A DNA stretch of 64,000 bases from an uncultured Lachnospiraceae bacterium (GTDB lineage: Bacteria > Bacillota > Clostridia > Lachnospirales > Lachnospiraceae), in assembly GCA_947243855.1 (NCBI GenBank), contig CAMXIK010000006.1, forward strand, positions 1 to 64,000, in the 5' to 3' direction. The notes under the pieces are model-generated. The model did no database searches. It had not been told where the DNA came from and worked only from the letters and a program-made list of their open reading frames with translations. Shown here in pieces: positions 15,745 through 24,523 of the stretch; within the stretch, counting starts at the first letter, position 1, and each line of letters opens with the position of its first letter. Both the position numbers and the translations under genes were made by a program.

Positions 15745-16149
15745 ATGATGAATAAGAAAACACACAAGATAATCGGTATCTTCTTAATAATTTCACTGCT
15801 CTTCGCGGAAATGTATATCACTGCACTTCCAGCGGAAGATTCCTTTGCGCGCGATTTATCGGGACAAATGGCCGCAAATTTTGTTTCCATCCAATCCGGC
15901 ATCAACCAAGACGCAATCTGTACGACTGAATCGCCTGCTGTACATAGTATGGATCTGCAATCACGGGCGTCTTATCAGCAGCGGTATCGGGAAGTCCATG
16001 AGTTCCTTTCTTTGCCATACACCAGATTTGGTTCTGTATTACGAGGAAAATCACATATTCATCATACGACAACATATTTATTCTATCGCACGCAAAATGA
16101 ACGGATCACAGAATATGTGTATCAGTCAGACGGCAAAAAGCGGCTCTAA
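15745..16149 (+). CDS. Small exported protein of unknown function
   Basis: A 134-aa protein with a signal-like N-terminus: basic MMNKKTHK, hydrophobic IIGIFLIISLLFAEMYITAL, then a possible cleavage near ALPAED. The mature part has no recognised domain; it is His/Tyr-containing with a basic end. The ribosome site (AAGGAATATTGG) is weak. It lies 59 bp before the permease gene on the same strand and may be co-transcribed. Confidence 0.5.
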   Translation: MMNKKTHKIIGIFLIISLLFAEMYITALPAEDSFARDLSGQMAANFVSIQSGINQDAICTTESPAVHSMDLQSRASYQQRYREVHEFLSLPYTRFGSVLRGKSHIHHTTTYLFYRTQNERITEYVYQSDGKKRL

Positions 16150-16208
16150 AACTGTTTTTACGGAAGAAATGTATAACGAAATAACAGTTTTAGAAAGAAG
16201 GGAAATAT

Positions 16209-17564
16209 ATGTTGGCACAGGTTGTTGCAGTAATCATTTTTATTGCAATGTTTATTTTTATTGTGACCGAAATTGTGGAGAGACACGTTGTTTCGCTTGT
16301 TTGTGCACTGTTTACGGTCATTTTTGTTTTTGGTTTAGGAATGCACAGTATGACCGCGGTACTGGAAACACTGAATATCCAAAGCATTTTTACGGCGGAA
16401 TTCTGGTATTTATCAGGTGATACGGCTGGAAGCAGTACCGGCATCAACTGGGAAACCATTCTGTTTATCTTCGGCATGATGGTTATGGTGGAAGGCATGG
16501 CGCGGGTTGGCTTTTTCAGATGGCTCTGTATGCGCATCGCCAAACTGGTCAAGTATCAGGTGATCCCGCTGTTTATCACTTTCATGATTTTATCAACCAT
16601 ACTGGCCATGTTTATCGACAGCATTACCGTGATACTTTTTTTGGCCGCTGTAACGATTGAACTTTCACAGCTTTTGAAATTTAATCCGATCCCCATGATT
16701 TTGTCAGAAATTTTCTGCGCAAATCTTGGCGGCTCAGCTACCATGTGCGGCGATCCGCCCAATATTATCATCGGCACCTCGCTAGGGTATTCTTTTACGG
16801 ACTTTGTGACAAATACCGGTGTGATCGCCGGCATCTGTCTAATTGCGGTACTGATATATTTTTACCTGATATTCCGCAAAGAGCTTATGGCGGATGCGTC
16901 AAAAACTGTGGATTACAGCACTCTGCCAAGTCCGGAATCCACAATCACTGATAAAAAAGGGTTTGCGGTGAGTTGTGTTATCTTTTCCGCTGCAATTGTT
17001 CTGTTGGTAACCCACGCCCAGACGGGACTTACCGTTTCCACAATCGGCTGTCTTGTCGCGCTTGCAACTCTGGCAACCTCATGGAAATATGCCGTCGTGC
17101 TTCTAAAAAAGGTAGACTATAAGACGCTGCTGTTCTTTATCGGCCTGTTTGTCGTGATCGGCGGACTGGAGCAGACCGGAATCCTTGAAATCATGGCCGG
17201 ATTTATCGGCAAAATCAGCGGTGGCAATGTCATGGTCATGATTGCGATTATCATATGGTTATCGGCAGTCGTCAGCGCCTTTGTCGATAATATCCCGTTT
17301 GCCACTACGATGATACCGATCATTAAAAGTCTCTCAGCCGCTTACGGCGTCGATTTGTCCATGCTCTCCTGGACTCTGGCCATGGGGACGGATATCGGCG
17401 GAAGCGCCACCCCCATAGGCGCGTCGGCCAACGTCGTCGGCATTGCAACCGCATCTAGGGAGGGGTATGTCATAAAGTGGGGCCTTTATTGTAAAAAAAT
17501 GATGCCGGCAACCGTGATCGTTGTCCTGATAGCAATGTTTATCATTTATTTTCGGTATTTGTAA
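16209..17564 (+). CDS. ArsB/NhaD-type ion permease (IT superfamily)
   Basis: A 451-aa polytopic membrane protein with about 11 hydrophobic helices. It shows the ArsB/NhaD/P-protein hallmarks: NWETILFIFGMMVMVEGMAR, the half-repeat motif CANLGGSATMCGDPPNIIIG (about 170-190) and its second copy MGTDIGGSATPIGASANVVG near the C-terminus. Such permeases carry Na+/H+, arsenite or anions; the substrate is not decided by sequence. GAAGGGAAATAT precedes the ATG. A kinase-like gene follows 15 nt downstream. No ars genes are nearby. Confidence 0.85.
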   Translation: MLAQVVAVIIFIAMFIFIVTEIVERHVVSLVCALFTVIFVFGLGMHSMTAVLETLNIQSIFTAEFWYLSGDTAGSSTGINWETILFIFGMMVMVEGMARVGFFRWLCMRIAKLVKYQVIPLFITFMILSTILAMFIDSITVILFLAAVTIELSQLLKFNPIPMILSEIFCANLGGSATMCGDPPNIIIGTSLGYSFTDFVTNTGVIAGICLIAVLIYFYLIFRKELMADASKTVDYSTLPSPESTITDKKGFAVSCVIFSAAIVLLVTHAQTGLTVSTIGCLVALATLATSWKYAVVLLKKVDYKTLLFFIGLFVVIGGLEQTGILEIMAGFIGKISGGNVMVMIAIIIWLSAVVSAFVDNIPFATTMIPIIKSLSAAYGVDLSMLSWTLAMGTDIGGSATPIGASANVVGIATASREGYVIKWGLYCKKMMPATVIVVLIAMFIIYFRYL

Positions 17565-17579
17565 AGGGAGGTGAACGAT

Positions 17580-18173
17580 ATGGAAAAGCAACTGATTATT
17601 TCCGTTGGAAGAGAATATGGCAGCGGCGGCCACGAAATCGCCGAGAAGCTGGCAAAGCACTATGGCATCCAACTGCTTGACCACAATCTTCTTGACGAGA
17701 TCGCCGCCAAAAAGAACGTGAAAATGGATCATTTAAGAGAATTGGACGAGAAACATAAAAATCCCCTGTCCTCCAGGACCGTACGAGGCTATAGCAGCTC
17801 ACCGGAGGAAAACCTGTTGTATCTTCAATTTGATTATCTGCGGGATAAGGCGGATTCCGGAGAATCCTTTGTAATCGTAGGGCGGTGCAGCGAAACAATC
17901 CTGAAACAGTATGACTGCATGATATCTATCTTTATCCTTGCCGACCGCGATAAGAGAACCGAACGGATCATGCGGCTGTATCATCTGACTGAAAGTCAGG
18001 CCGTCAAAAAAATTCGGGAAAAAGACACGAGCCGCAGACGCTACCACAACAGTTTCTGCGTCGGGAAATGGGGTGACTGCCGAAACTACGACGTTTCCTT
18101 AAACAGCAGTAAACTGGGAATCGACGGCTCGGTAAAACTGTTGACGGAGTATATTGACAGAAGAAAACAGTAA
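17580..18173 (+). CDS. Cytidylate-kinase-like protein (AAA/P-loop)
   Basis: A 197-aa protein beginning MEKQLIISVGREYGSGGHEI; GREYGSGG is the modified P-loop of the cytidylate-kinase-like family. A lid segment with Arg-rich REKDTSRRRYHNSF follows at about 155. The ATG at 17580 follows GGGAGGTGAACGAT; a GTG three codons upstream overlaps that site. Genes of this family are often next to transporters, but their substrates are mostly unproven. It is probably translationally linked to the permease. Confidence 0.8.
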   Translation: MEKQLIISVGREYGSGGHEIAEKLAKHYGIQLLDHNLLDEIAAKKNVKMDHLRELDEKHKNPLSSRTVRGYSSSPEENLLYLQFDYLRDKADSGESFVIVGRCSETILKQYDCMISIFILADRDKRTERIMRLYHLTESQAVKKIREKDTSRRRYHNSFCVGKWGDCRNYDVSLNSSKLGIDGSVKLLTEYIDRRKQ

Positions 18174-18201
18174 AAAACTGTCGGATCGTCTCATATTTAA
18201 A

Positions 18202-18236
18202 AGGCAGCCGCTATTCTATCGGAGCAGGGGCTGCCT
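18202..18236. terminator. Bidirectional terminator
   Basis: AGGCAGCC (18202-18209) pairs perfectly with GGCTGCCT (18229-18236). On the minus strand TTTTAAAT follows. It separates the plus-strand permease/kinase pair from the minus-strand cyclase-like gene. Confidence 0.75.
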
Positions 18237-18268
18237 CTTAACTTAAATTTCTGCGTATCAGCTCATTG

Positions 18269-19132
18269 CTATTTATAAGAAGACAATTCATACTCAAAAG
18301 ACGCCCTGTCTGTCTCAAAAGAAAGAAGCGTGCGGTTGTCTTTCCGAAAACGGTATCTTGCCCTGCATGCTGCGCTTTCATGGATCGTCCTCGCCATATC
18401 CCCCTGTGTTGGAGCCTTTAACGGCTTTCCAGTTTTCTCCAAAAGTTCCGCCTCCAGTTCCATGCGGCCCTGCAATACTTTCACCTTCCCATCCCCGATT
18501 TCAGACGTCTTTGCCCCCAGATAAGTGGCAAACCTATACTCCCTGCCATCCAAGACCACAACTCCGATCAATCCCTGAAAGTGAAAACCAGCTATAGGAA
18601 TATCAGCCACAGACAGCATGAGCGCCCCTTCTGGGAAACTGCACTGTGTCCAAATGTATTCCTTTGGAAACGACCGCCCCCTGTCTCCTTCCCAATAGCC
18701 TTCCGCGCCATCAAAAGAAAAAAGTTCCCCATTGACAGACACGTTTCCCCAAACCCTGTGTTTCATGCTCCATATACTGTGGCGGCATTCCAAAAATGGA
18801 ACAAGAGAAAACGGTCCCATGATACTGTATCTTAGAGGAAAAAGATCGCCGAATGCAAGCTTTCCCTCTGCTTTCAGTCCCGGCGCGCATACCGCCAGAC
18901 GTATTCCCCTCTTTCCAAACCGGTTCCAGCCAATAGAGAGACTTCTGCCTCTTTGCCGGAATGCTTCTTTGGGAAAAGGAACCGTCCATGACTGCTCTTC
19001 TGTGATGATCTGCACGGAGCAGGTCTTTTTCCTGCCTGTCTGGTGAACCGCCGGTATCACTGCCAGAGTCTGCGTATCGGACTGACATTTGAAATACCAT
19101 CCATAGAACCATCCCCTTTTTCTTAAACCCAT
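18269..19132 (-). CDS. Tocopherol-cyclase-like (lipocalin-type) protein
   Basis: A 287-aa soluble protein. It begins with a WFYGWYFKCQ stretch. The segment GYWEGDRGRSFPKEYIWTQC resembles the tocopherol cyclase-like motif (Y/WxExDxGxxFPxxWxWxQ), and MGPFSLVPFLECRHSIWSM is also family-like. Bacterial members lack a tocopherol pathway and have unknown, perhaps lipid or carotenoid, ligands. The ATG at 19132 is 4 nt after the stop of the upstream oxidoreductase, with AGGAG overlapping that stop, so the two are tightly coupled. Confidence 0.7.
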   Translation of the reverse strand: MGLRKRGWFYGWYFKCQSDTQTLAVIPAVHQTGRKKTCSVQIITEEQSWTVPFPKEAFRQRGRSLSIGWNRFGKRGIRLAVCAPGLKAEGKLAFGDLFPLRYSIMGPFSLVPFLECRHSIWSMKHRVWGNVSVNGELFSFDGAEGYWEGDRGRSFPKEYIWTQCSFPEGALMLSVADIPIAGFHFQGLIGVVVLDGREYRFATYLGAKTSEIGDGKVKVLQGRMELEAELLEKTGKPLKAPTQGDMARTIHESAACRARYRFRKDNRTLLSFETDRASFEYELSSYK

Positions 19133-19136
19133 CCCT

Positions 19137-20528
19137 TCACTCCTCCGCATGCCGATTTTCATTATCTTTCCGTTTTTTACAGTCCGTCTGGGCCGGACCG
19201 TCAATCAGGTTTCCTTCCTGATCAAACCGGGAACCGTGGCACGGGCAGTCATAACTTTCCTCCTCCGGATTCCATTCCAGACGGCAGCCCATATGGGGAC
19301 AGTTGGGAATCATCTTTCCCTTTCTTGACGGCAGGAGGTGCTTAGCCAAACCTTTCACCGTATAGGCGCCATGCACGACCAGCTCTTTTGCCGCCTGCGC
19401 CGTAAAATGCCGATCAGGTGAAAAAATATCCGCCTCCAGACAATCCCTCCCTGAAATCAAAGCCGTCAGGATACGCGCGCTCACCATGGAGGAGGACATA
19501 CCCCATTTTCCAAAACCCGTGGCGATATACCAGTATGGCCTGCGCCTGGAAAATCTGCCAATATAGGGCACCCCGTCAAGCGTCATACAATCCTGTGCCG
19601 ACCATCGATATGCTTCACGGCATCCGGAATACAATTCCAAAGCTCTGTTTCGCAGCATTCCATATTTGCATCCCACACCTGTCTTGTCCATCGGATTCAC
19701 CCCTGTCCGATGGCTTCCGCCTCCAAGAAGCAGTAAATTCCCGCAGCTTCGAAAAGAAAGCCCGTCGGAATCTATCCCCAGATACATGCCCTCAGGTCTC
19801 TTTGCCCCTTCCAACGCTATTACATAGCTCCGCTCCTGATACATTCTGGCAAAATAATATCCCGGCACATTGATAAAGGGATAATGAGCGGCAAACACAA
19901 CATGTTCCGCCCTCACTGTCCCTTTGTCCGTCTCCACCCTCCGTTCTTCCACTTTCAACACCTTGGACTGTTCATACACCTCCACTTCCTCCGCCATTTC
20001 GGACAAAAATTTCAACGGATGGAATCTTGCCTGACGCGCAAACTCTGTCACGCCTGCTACAGGGAACGGTAGTTCACAGTCTGTCCCAAAAGCTGCCTTA
20101 ATGCCAAGCGACTCCGCAGCCGCAGCCTCCTGTTTCAGAAGCTCTGTCTCTGTCGGGGAATAAAGGTATGCCGGGCACCTGACGAAATCGCAGTTGATCC
20201 CTTTCTCCCGAATCAGCCTTTCATATTCCCCGATCGCCGCCTCGTTTGCAGCGGCGTAATGCGCCGCCATCCGGCTGCCAAATGTCCGAATAAGCCGACT
20301 GTAAATCAGGTTATGCTGGGATGTAATCTTCGCTGTGGTATTCTTTGTCTGTCCGCTGCCAATCCTGTCCGCCTCCAGCACCACCGCCCGGATTCCCTCC
20401 TGTTTTAAGTAATATGCCGTAAGAATTCCCGCAAGTCCGGCCCCGATCACAACAACCGGCGCTTCCATGTCTCCCGGAAGCGGCTCCCGTTTTCTGATCT
20501 CGTTTCCTTTCGTCCAGACAGACTGCAT
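19137..20528 (-). CDS. FAD-dependent oxidoreductase with C-terminal Rieske domain
   Basis: A 463-aa fusion. The N-terminus has the DAO-type FAD motif [20 protein letters not shown] followed by [18 protein letters not shown]. Further on, [20 protein letters not shown] and [18 protein letters not shown] are typical of this DAO/GlpD-like family. The C-terminal 50 residues form a Rieske [2Fe-2S] domain with CPH near 413 and CPCH near 432. Substrates are unknown. It is the first gene of a two-gene unit with the cyclase-like protein. A GGAGGCAAGAGG site precedes the ATG. Confidence 0.88.
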   Translation of the reverse strand: MQSVWTKGNEIRKREPLPGDMEAPVVVIGAGLAGILTAYYLKQEGIRAVVLEADRIGSGQTKNTTAKITSQHNLIYSRLIRTFGSRMAAHYAAANEAAIGEYERLIREKGINCDFVRCPAYLYSPTETELLKQEAAAAESLGIKAAFGTDCELPFPVAGVTEFARQARFHPLKFLSEMAEEVEVYEQSKVLKVEERRVETDKGTVRAEHVVFAAHYPFINVPGYYFARMYQERSYVIALEGAKRPEGMYLGIDSDGLSFRSCGNLLLLGGGSHRTGVNPMDKTGVGCKYGMLRNRALELYSGCREAYRWSAQDCMTLDGVPYIGRFSRRRPYWYIATGFGKWGMSSSMVSARILTALISGRDCLEADIFSPDRHFTAQAAKELVVHGAYTVKGLAKHLLPSRKGKMIPNCPHMGCRLEWNPEEESYDCPCHGSRFDQEGNLIDGPAQTDCKKRKDNENRHAEE

Positions 20529-20619
20529 CCTCTTGCCTCCAATGCTTCCCGCCCCGCCTGATCATGCCAAGAAGGGATGGAAATGATTGTGAATAGCATA
20601 TCCCAAAACACAGTGATTA

Positions 20620-20657
20620 TACAAAAAGGGGTTCACCCAACATTCCGGCGAACCCCA
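20620..20657 (-). terminator. Rho-independent terminator of the LtaS-like gene
   Basis: On the minus strand GGGGTTCGCC and GGGTGAACCCC form a strong hairpin followed by TTTTTG. It is located just after the stop at 20673. Confidence 0.85.
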
Positions 20658-20672
20658 CCAAGCCTTTTTATT

Positions 20673-22907
20673 TTATTCCGACATTTCCGCCTCATAAACA
20701 TGCGTATAATAATCATTGCTGAGCACCGACTTAGAAAATGTCATTTTATTTCTCACCATACTACATATCTGTTTGACATAGTCTTCCGGAATGACTGCAT
20801 TTTCATCTATCGGTGTAAACCGATTCTTGGCTGCGCTATATTGTCCTAAGTCTGTCTTCCAATCATAATTTCCAAAGAAAACAAGCGGCAGTGCGTCTGA
20901 AAGCACATCCCTTCCCACATAAAGTCTGGAATCCCATTCCACGCCAAAGAGATTGCACAGTGTCGGAAGCATATCTACGGAAGAAACTGGCGCATCGACC
21001 ATAATCGGCTCGTTCTCTTCAAGCGCCCCGCACCAGATGATCGCACGGCTTCTGTCCCGCTCCTCATAGGTGTTTACCGAATAACCGTATAATTCAGATA
21101 AATACGGCATATTTCCCAGAGAAGCGTCCTCATCCAGCCCATAGGGAAAATGATCCGGCGCGATACAAATGACGGTATCATTTGCGATTCCTTTTTCTTC
21201 AAGAGTTTCCACAAGATAGGCCAATGCCTTTTCCAGCTCAAGGTTCGCCGCTATATAAGCGCGTACAGGCTCCGTGTAGGAAAGATTCTTCTTCGTACAC
21301 CATGCTTCTATGGCCTCCTTATTTTCCCTTGCCATGGCATTGTTGCCAAAATCATATACACTGTGGCCGCTCACCGTCATGTAATAAGCATCAAAAGGCT
21401 GTTTGTCAATGTACATCGGCAGCGTTTCCTGTATCAACTCCAAATCGCTCGCCGGCCATTTCGGACTGATCAACTCCTCAAGCCCATTTCCTACTCCCAT
21501 ATAGCCCCCGCTGTAGCCCAGCTTTGTATGCGTCTCATGTCGGTCGTAATAGGTGTAGGTGCTGTTATGAAAGGCCATACCGAAATATCCCTTGTCATTT
21601 AATAGCGCGCCTATATTGGTATGCGTCCCGCTCTTCGTAATCTCCTTAATCGAGCTTCCGCCAGAAGTTGGAATCAAACCAAACAAAAGCTGATATTCGC
21701 CTCCGGTTGTTCCAGCGATTGACTGTTGGTAATAATCATTAAAGTTAATTCCCTTTGTGGAGAGCCTGTAAAGCGTTGGCGTAAGCTCCGGATCAATCAG
21801 AAAGCCGGAAAATGCTTCCGCACAAATCAAAATCAGATTTTTCCCCGCAAAAGAGCCAGTGTAAGCATTTTCACTTGACGGTGTGAGCGTAGAAACATAA
21901 GCGTCAATATCGGCACAGTCCCCGCCTGCAGCAGCAAGCGCAGCAAAATCAACAGAAGCCACGCTCTGGCCATATACAACTGGTGTTTCCGCTTCCTCCT
22001 GCACTGGTTTCGCGCTTTGGGAAGGAATCTCCTCTTGCAGCACGCCTACCGCCTGCGCGTTGGCCGCCTCCTTTGCCTGTACGACGATCTTCCCACCAGA
22101 TAAAGCCTTCTCCTTGCTGCTTACAAGGAGGCCTTCCGAAGATGTGCTGCCTGTGTTCTGCACGAATTCCGCCTCCGTGTTTTCAAACATATGCGCAGAC
22201 GTTTTGGAGGAAGCAAGATTCCGGATATCCAGACACAACCCTTCGCCCAGCCCAAACTGCATGACAGCCGACTCAAAATGATATTGATTGGTATAAATGT
22301 CCTTATGCAGACCGCAGCCTAGAATAAGGAACAAAGCCGCTCCATAACAAGCCGCTCCTCCGGCCAAATGCGCCAGTGAAAAAGAAACCGCCCGCCTTTT
22401 GTGTCTCTGCCAAACGCCCTTTTGGGGGAACTGCCTTACGATCTTTTCTCTTAGTGCAAACCACAAAATGAGCGGCAGTAAAAAAAGCGTAATATGGCTG
22501 ATTCCATCAAAGCAGAAAATCAACCTCCTGATATCCGCGCCAAATCCGCCCAGCGCGTCTGTTGCGGCATTCAATATGGTATTCACGTCATATGCCACCT
22601 TAAACTGCCTGTATACCAGAAATTCCACAATGAAAATGAGGGATAAAAGCCCCAGATAGCATGGTATCAGAATCTGCGCCGCTCTTTTCGGCAGCAGCGA
22701 AACAATGCCTGAAACAAGAAACCCCGCACAAAGGGAAAATAACGCCAGAAATACAAAGGAACTTCCGGTGTGCAATGTTTCGACTGACAACTTAAAGACA
22801 ATTTCCGTGTAAAAACACGAAAGAGTCAAAAAAACAGCCAACCATATAGAACCCTGCGGCAAACATTTTTTCTTCCGCCGTTGCTTCTTTTTCTTTTGTA
22901 TACTCAT
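20673..22907 (-). CDS. LtaS-like sulfatase-fold phosphoglycerol transferase
   Basis: A 744-aa membrane enzyme. After a very basic start (KKKKQRRKKK) come five hydrophobic helices in the first 195 residues, as in lipoteichoic acid synthase. A low-complexity linker spans about 225-330. The extracellular sulfatase domain starts at KNLILICAEAFSGF; the catalytic Thr is in QSIAGTTGGEYQ (near 400). Metal-site segments are YYMTVSGHSVYDF and CIAPDHFPYG. It likely transfers glycerol-phosphate from phosphatidylglycerol onto a lipid or sugar. The linker is longer than in Bacillus LtaS. Single-gene unit with its own terminator. Confidence 0.88.
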   Translation of the reverse strand: MSIQKKKKQRRKKKCLPQGSIWLAVFLTLSCFYTEIVFKLSVETLHTGSSFVFLALFSLCAGFLVSGIVSLLPKRAAQILIPCYLGLLSLIFIVEFLVYRQFKVAYDVNTILNAATDALGGFGADIRRLIFCFDGISHITLFLLPLILWFALREKIVRQFPQKGVWQRHKRRAVSFSLAHLAGGAACYGAALFLILGCGLHKDIYTNQYHFESAVMQFGLGEGLCLDIRNLASSKTSAHMFENTEAEFVQNTGSTSSEGLLVSSKEKALSGGKIVVQAKEAANAQAVGVLQEEIPSQSAKPVQEEAETPVVYGQSVASVDFAALAAAGGDCADIDAYVSTLTPSSENAYTGSFAGKNLILICAEAFSGFLIDPELTPTLYRLSTKGINFNDYYQQSIAGTTGGEYQLLFGLIPTSGGSSIKEITKSGTHTNIGALLNDKGYFGMAFHNSTYTYYDRHETHTKLGYSGGYMGVGNGLEELISPKWPASDLELIQETLPMYIDKQPFDAYYMTVSGHSVYDFGNNAMARENKEAIEAWCTKKNLSYTEPVRAYIAANLELEKALAYLVETLEEKGIANDTVICIAPDHFPYGLDEDASLGNMPYLSELYGYSVNTYEERDRSRAIIWCGALEENEPIMVDAPVSSVDMLPTLCNLFGVEWDSRLYVGRDVLSDALPLVFFGNYDWKTDLGQYSAAKNRFTPIDENAVIPEDYVKQICSMVRNKMTFSKSVLSNDYYTHVYEAEMSE

Positions 22908-23005
22908 AATATTTTATCCTTGCAAGCGACTTAACTTGCACCCTCCTTTTATAGTGCTATTTTATATGCCACTTGCATCATTGTTGCATCATTTTACCAT
23001 CATTT

Positions 23006-23593
23006 TTACATAGTTTTTCTTTTTTCGGCGCCAGTTCCTTTTCTGCAAAAATCCAATGTCTTTTGCATTACATCCTTTAGGTTCTCAATATTTTTCAACG
23101 TATCCTCACATTCAAGAGAGTGATTGCATCCCTCATATACCGCTATCGGGATATCATTTTCCTTTGCAAGACGGATAACTTCATCCGTACTGCTCCATGG
23201 GTCCGCTGTTCCAATAAAAGCACACGCATGAACTGGTGCAAACAGAAAAGTCTGTGCCAGCGGCGTATACAGGATATGCCTTACCCCTCTCAATTCATAT
23301 TTCTTTGCATAAGATACCGCAATGATGGTGCCAATGCTTTTGGAAACAAAAAGCACGTCCTCATAATCAGACCAGACTATATCCGCCAGTTCCGCTTCTG
23401 CCTGAGAAAACAGCGCTTCATACGCTTCCTGCATTTTCTTTTCATTGCCTCGGATATTGCCGCCATGATAGGTGTAATGAATATTTCTGTAGTCCTGATA
23501 CCCCTGCTCGCAAGCAATTTTCCTGCCATAATATAAAAGAGGTTTATCGCAGTGATATCCTATACCCGGAAAATAAACAGCTATCTTCGCCAT
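23006..23593 (-). CDS. Small alpha/beta-hydrolase-like protein
   Basis: A 195-aa protein starting MAKIAVYFPGIGYHCDKPLL. The segment VLFVSKSIGTIIAV resembles a nucleophile elbow (SKSIGT, Ser near 87), and TADPWSS and EGCNHSLE supply plausible Asp and His, so a serine hydrolase is likely. It lies 24 nt after the HepT gene on the same strand and may be co-transcribed with the MntA/HepT pair, which is unusual for that toxin-antitoxin family. The substrate is unknown. Confidence 0.65.
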   Translation of the reverse strand: MAKIAVYFPGIGYHCDKPLLYYGRKIACEQGYQDYRNIHYTYHGGNIRGNEKKMQEAYEALFSQAEAELADIVWSDYEDVLFVSKSIGTIIAVSYAKKYELRGVRHILYTPLAQTFLFAPVHACAFIGTADPWSSTDEVIRLAKENDIPIAVYEGCNHSLECEDTLKNIENLKDVMQKTLDFCRKGTGAEKRKTM

Positions 23594-23616
23594 AATCGTT
23601 CCTTTCCTGTTCCTTA

Positions 23617-23991
23617 TTAAATGTAATCATGATCGATACCGCCGCTGTTCTTCCCGCTTAAGATTCTATCTATTTCCATCTTCAATTCCGGAAGGTCATG
23701 CTGTATCGTATCCCAAGCTGCCTGACAGTCCAGATTTGAATACTGATGCGCGAAAACATCCCTGATGCCACACCATTCTTTCCACGGAACACTCTTTTCC
23801 TGTGTTCTCAATTCTTCAGATATTACTTTGCACAATTCCCCTATCTGTAAAATACACATACAACAGGCATTTTGAAAAACGGAATTGCTTACAAAAACAT
23901 TATAATCATTTTCAAACATATCACATGCTTCATTTAACTGCCTACAGTAATCCAAAATCTTTTTAAGAATAATTACATCTTTATTCTTCAT
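23617..23991 (-). CDS. hepT: HepT-like toxin (HEPN domain, DUF86)
   Basis: A 124-aa HEPN protein with the RNase signature RX4HXY in GIRDVFAHQYSN (Arg77, His82, Tyr84), here complete. HepT proteins are toxins that are AMPylated and neutralised by the MntA nucleotidyltransferase. The gene overlaps the upstream MntA-like gene by 11 bp, the standard arrangement. It is unusually Cys-rich in the middle (NACCMCILQI). Confidence 0.85.
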   Translation of the reverse strand: MKNKDVIILKKILDYCRQLNEACDMFENDYNVFVSNSVFQNACCMCILQIGELCKVISEELRTQEKSVPWKEWCGIRDVFAHQYSNLDCQAAWDTIQHDLPELKMEIDRILSGKNSGGIDHDYI

Positions 23992-24271
23992 ACAATAATA
24001 TCTCCGTTCCGGCTATTTCTTTCCTAAAGTTATCCTCAATGCCTGCTGTCGTGACCAGATCGACCGAAAGATTCAATGCCTCCTCAACCATCTGGCGCAT
24101 CCCGGAAAGCTGTAGCAGAGACATCGGTTTTCCTTTTTCCACAAGTAAATCTATATCACTTTTCCCGTTTGCAGTACCTTTTGCATAAGAGCCAAACAAA
24201 TATAATCTTTTTATTCCATAGAAACATGCTATCGGTACAACAGCTTTCTGAATCTCACTGATATCCGGCAT
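23981..24271 (-). CDS. mntA: MntA-like minimal nucleotidyltransferase antitoxin
   Basis: A 96-aa minimal nucleotidyltransferase with the GSYAKGTANGKSDIDLLVE motif (Gly27-Ser28; metal-binding Asp39 and Asp41). It probably AMPylates the partner HepT Tyr. GGGAGGATGTAAGT precedes the ATG and the gene is first of the pair. The active-site residues are intact. Confidence 0.85.
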   Translation of the reverse strand: MPDISEIQKAVVPIACFYGIKRLYLFGSYAKGTANGKSDIDLLVEKGKPMSLLQLSGMRQMVEEALNLSVDLVTTAGIEDNFRKEIAGTEILLYEE

Positions 24272-24523
24272 ACTTACATCCTCCCTATCTCTTCATGGCA
24301 ACAGACAACTTAGCAATGCAATAAGTTTATAAACTGATCATGAAATCAACAAATTTTCGTATCAATATTTACCCAAAGTCCTACATTTCATCTTTTTATA
24401 GAGTATAACAAAAAATCTTCTGTAATAAAAGATAAAAATCTGATTAGAAAAATCCGTATTGAGCGCTGACATGAGGAAAACAGGCGGTTTATAGAAGAAT
24501 GCTAAAAAGACTTGTTCTGCTCT
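24272..24523. other. AT-rich intergenic stretch
   Basis: About 250 bp upstream of the MntA gene and downstream of the ORF6N gene. I see no convincing gene; it must contain the promoter of the toxin-antitoxin pair, which I could not place with confidence. Confidence 0.35.

Noticed and set aside
16190..16552. Minus-strand frame opposite the permease start
   Set aside because: Antisense to a conserved membrane protein; no ribosome site.
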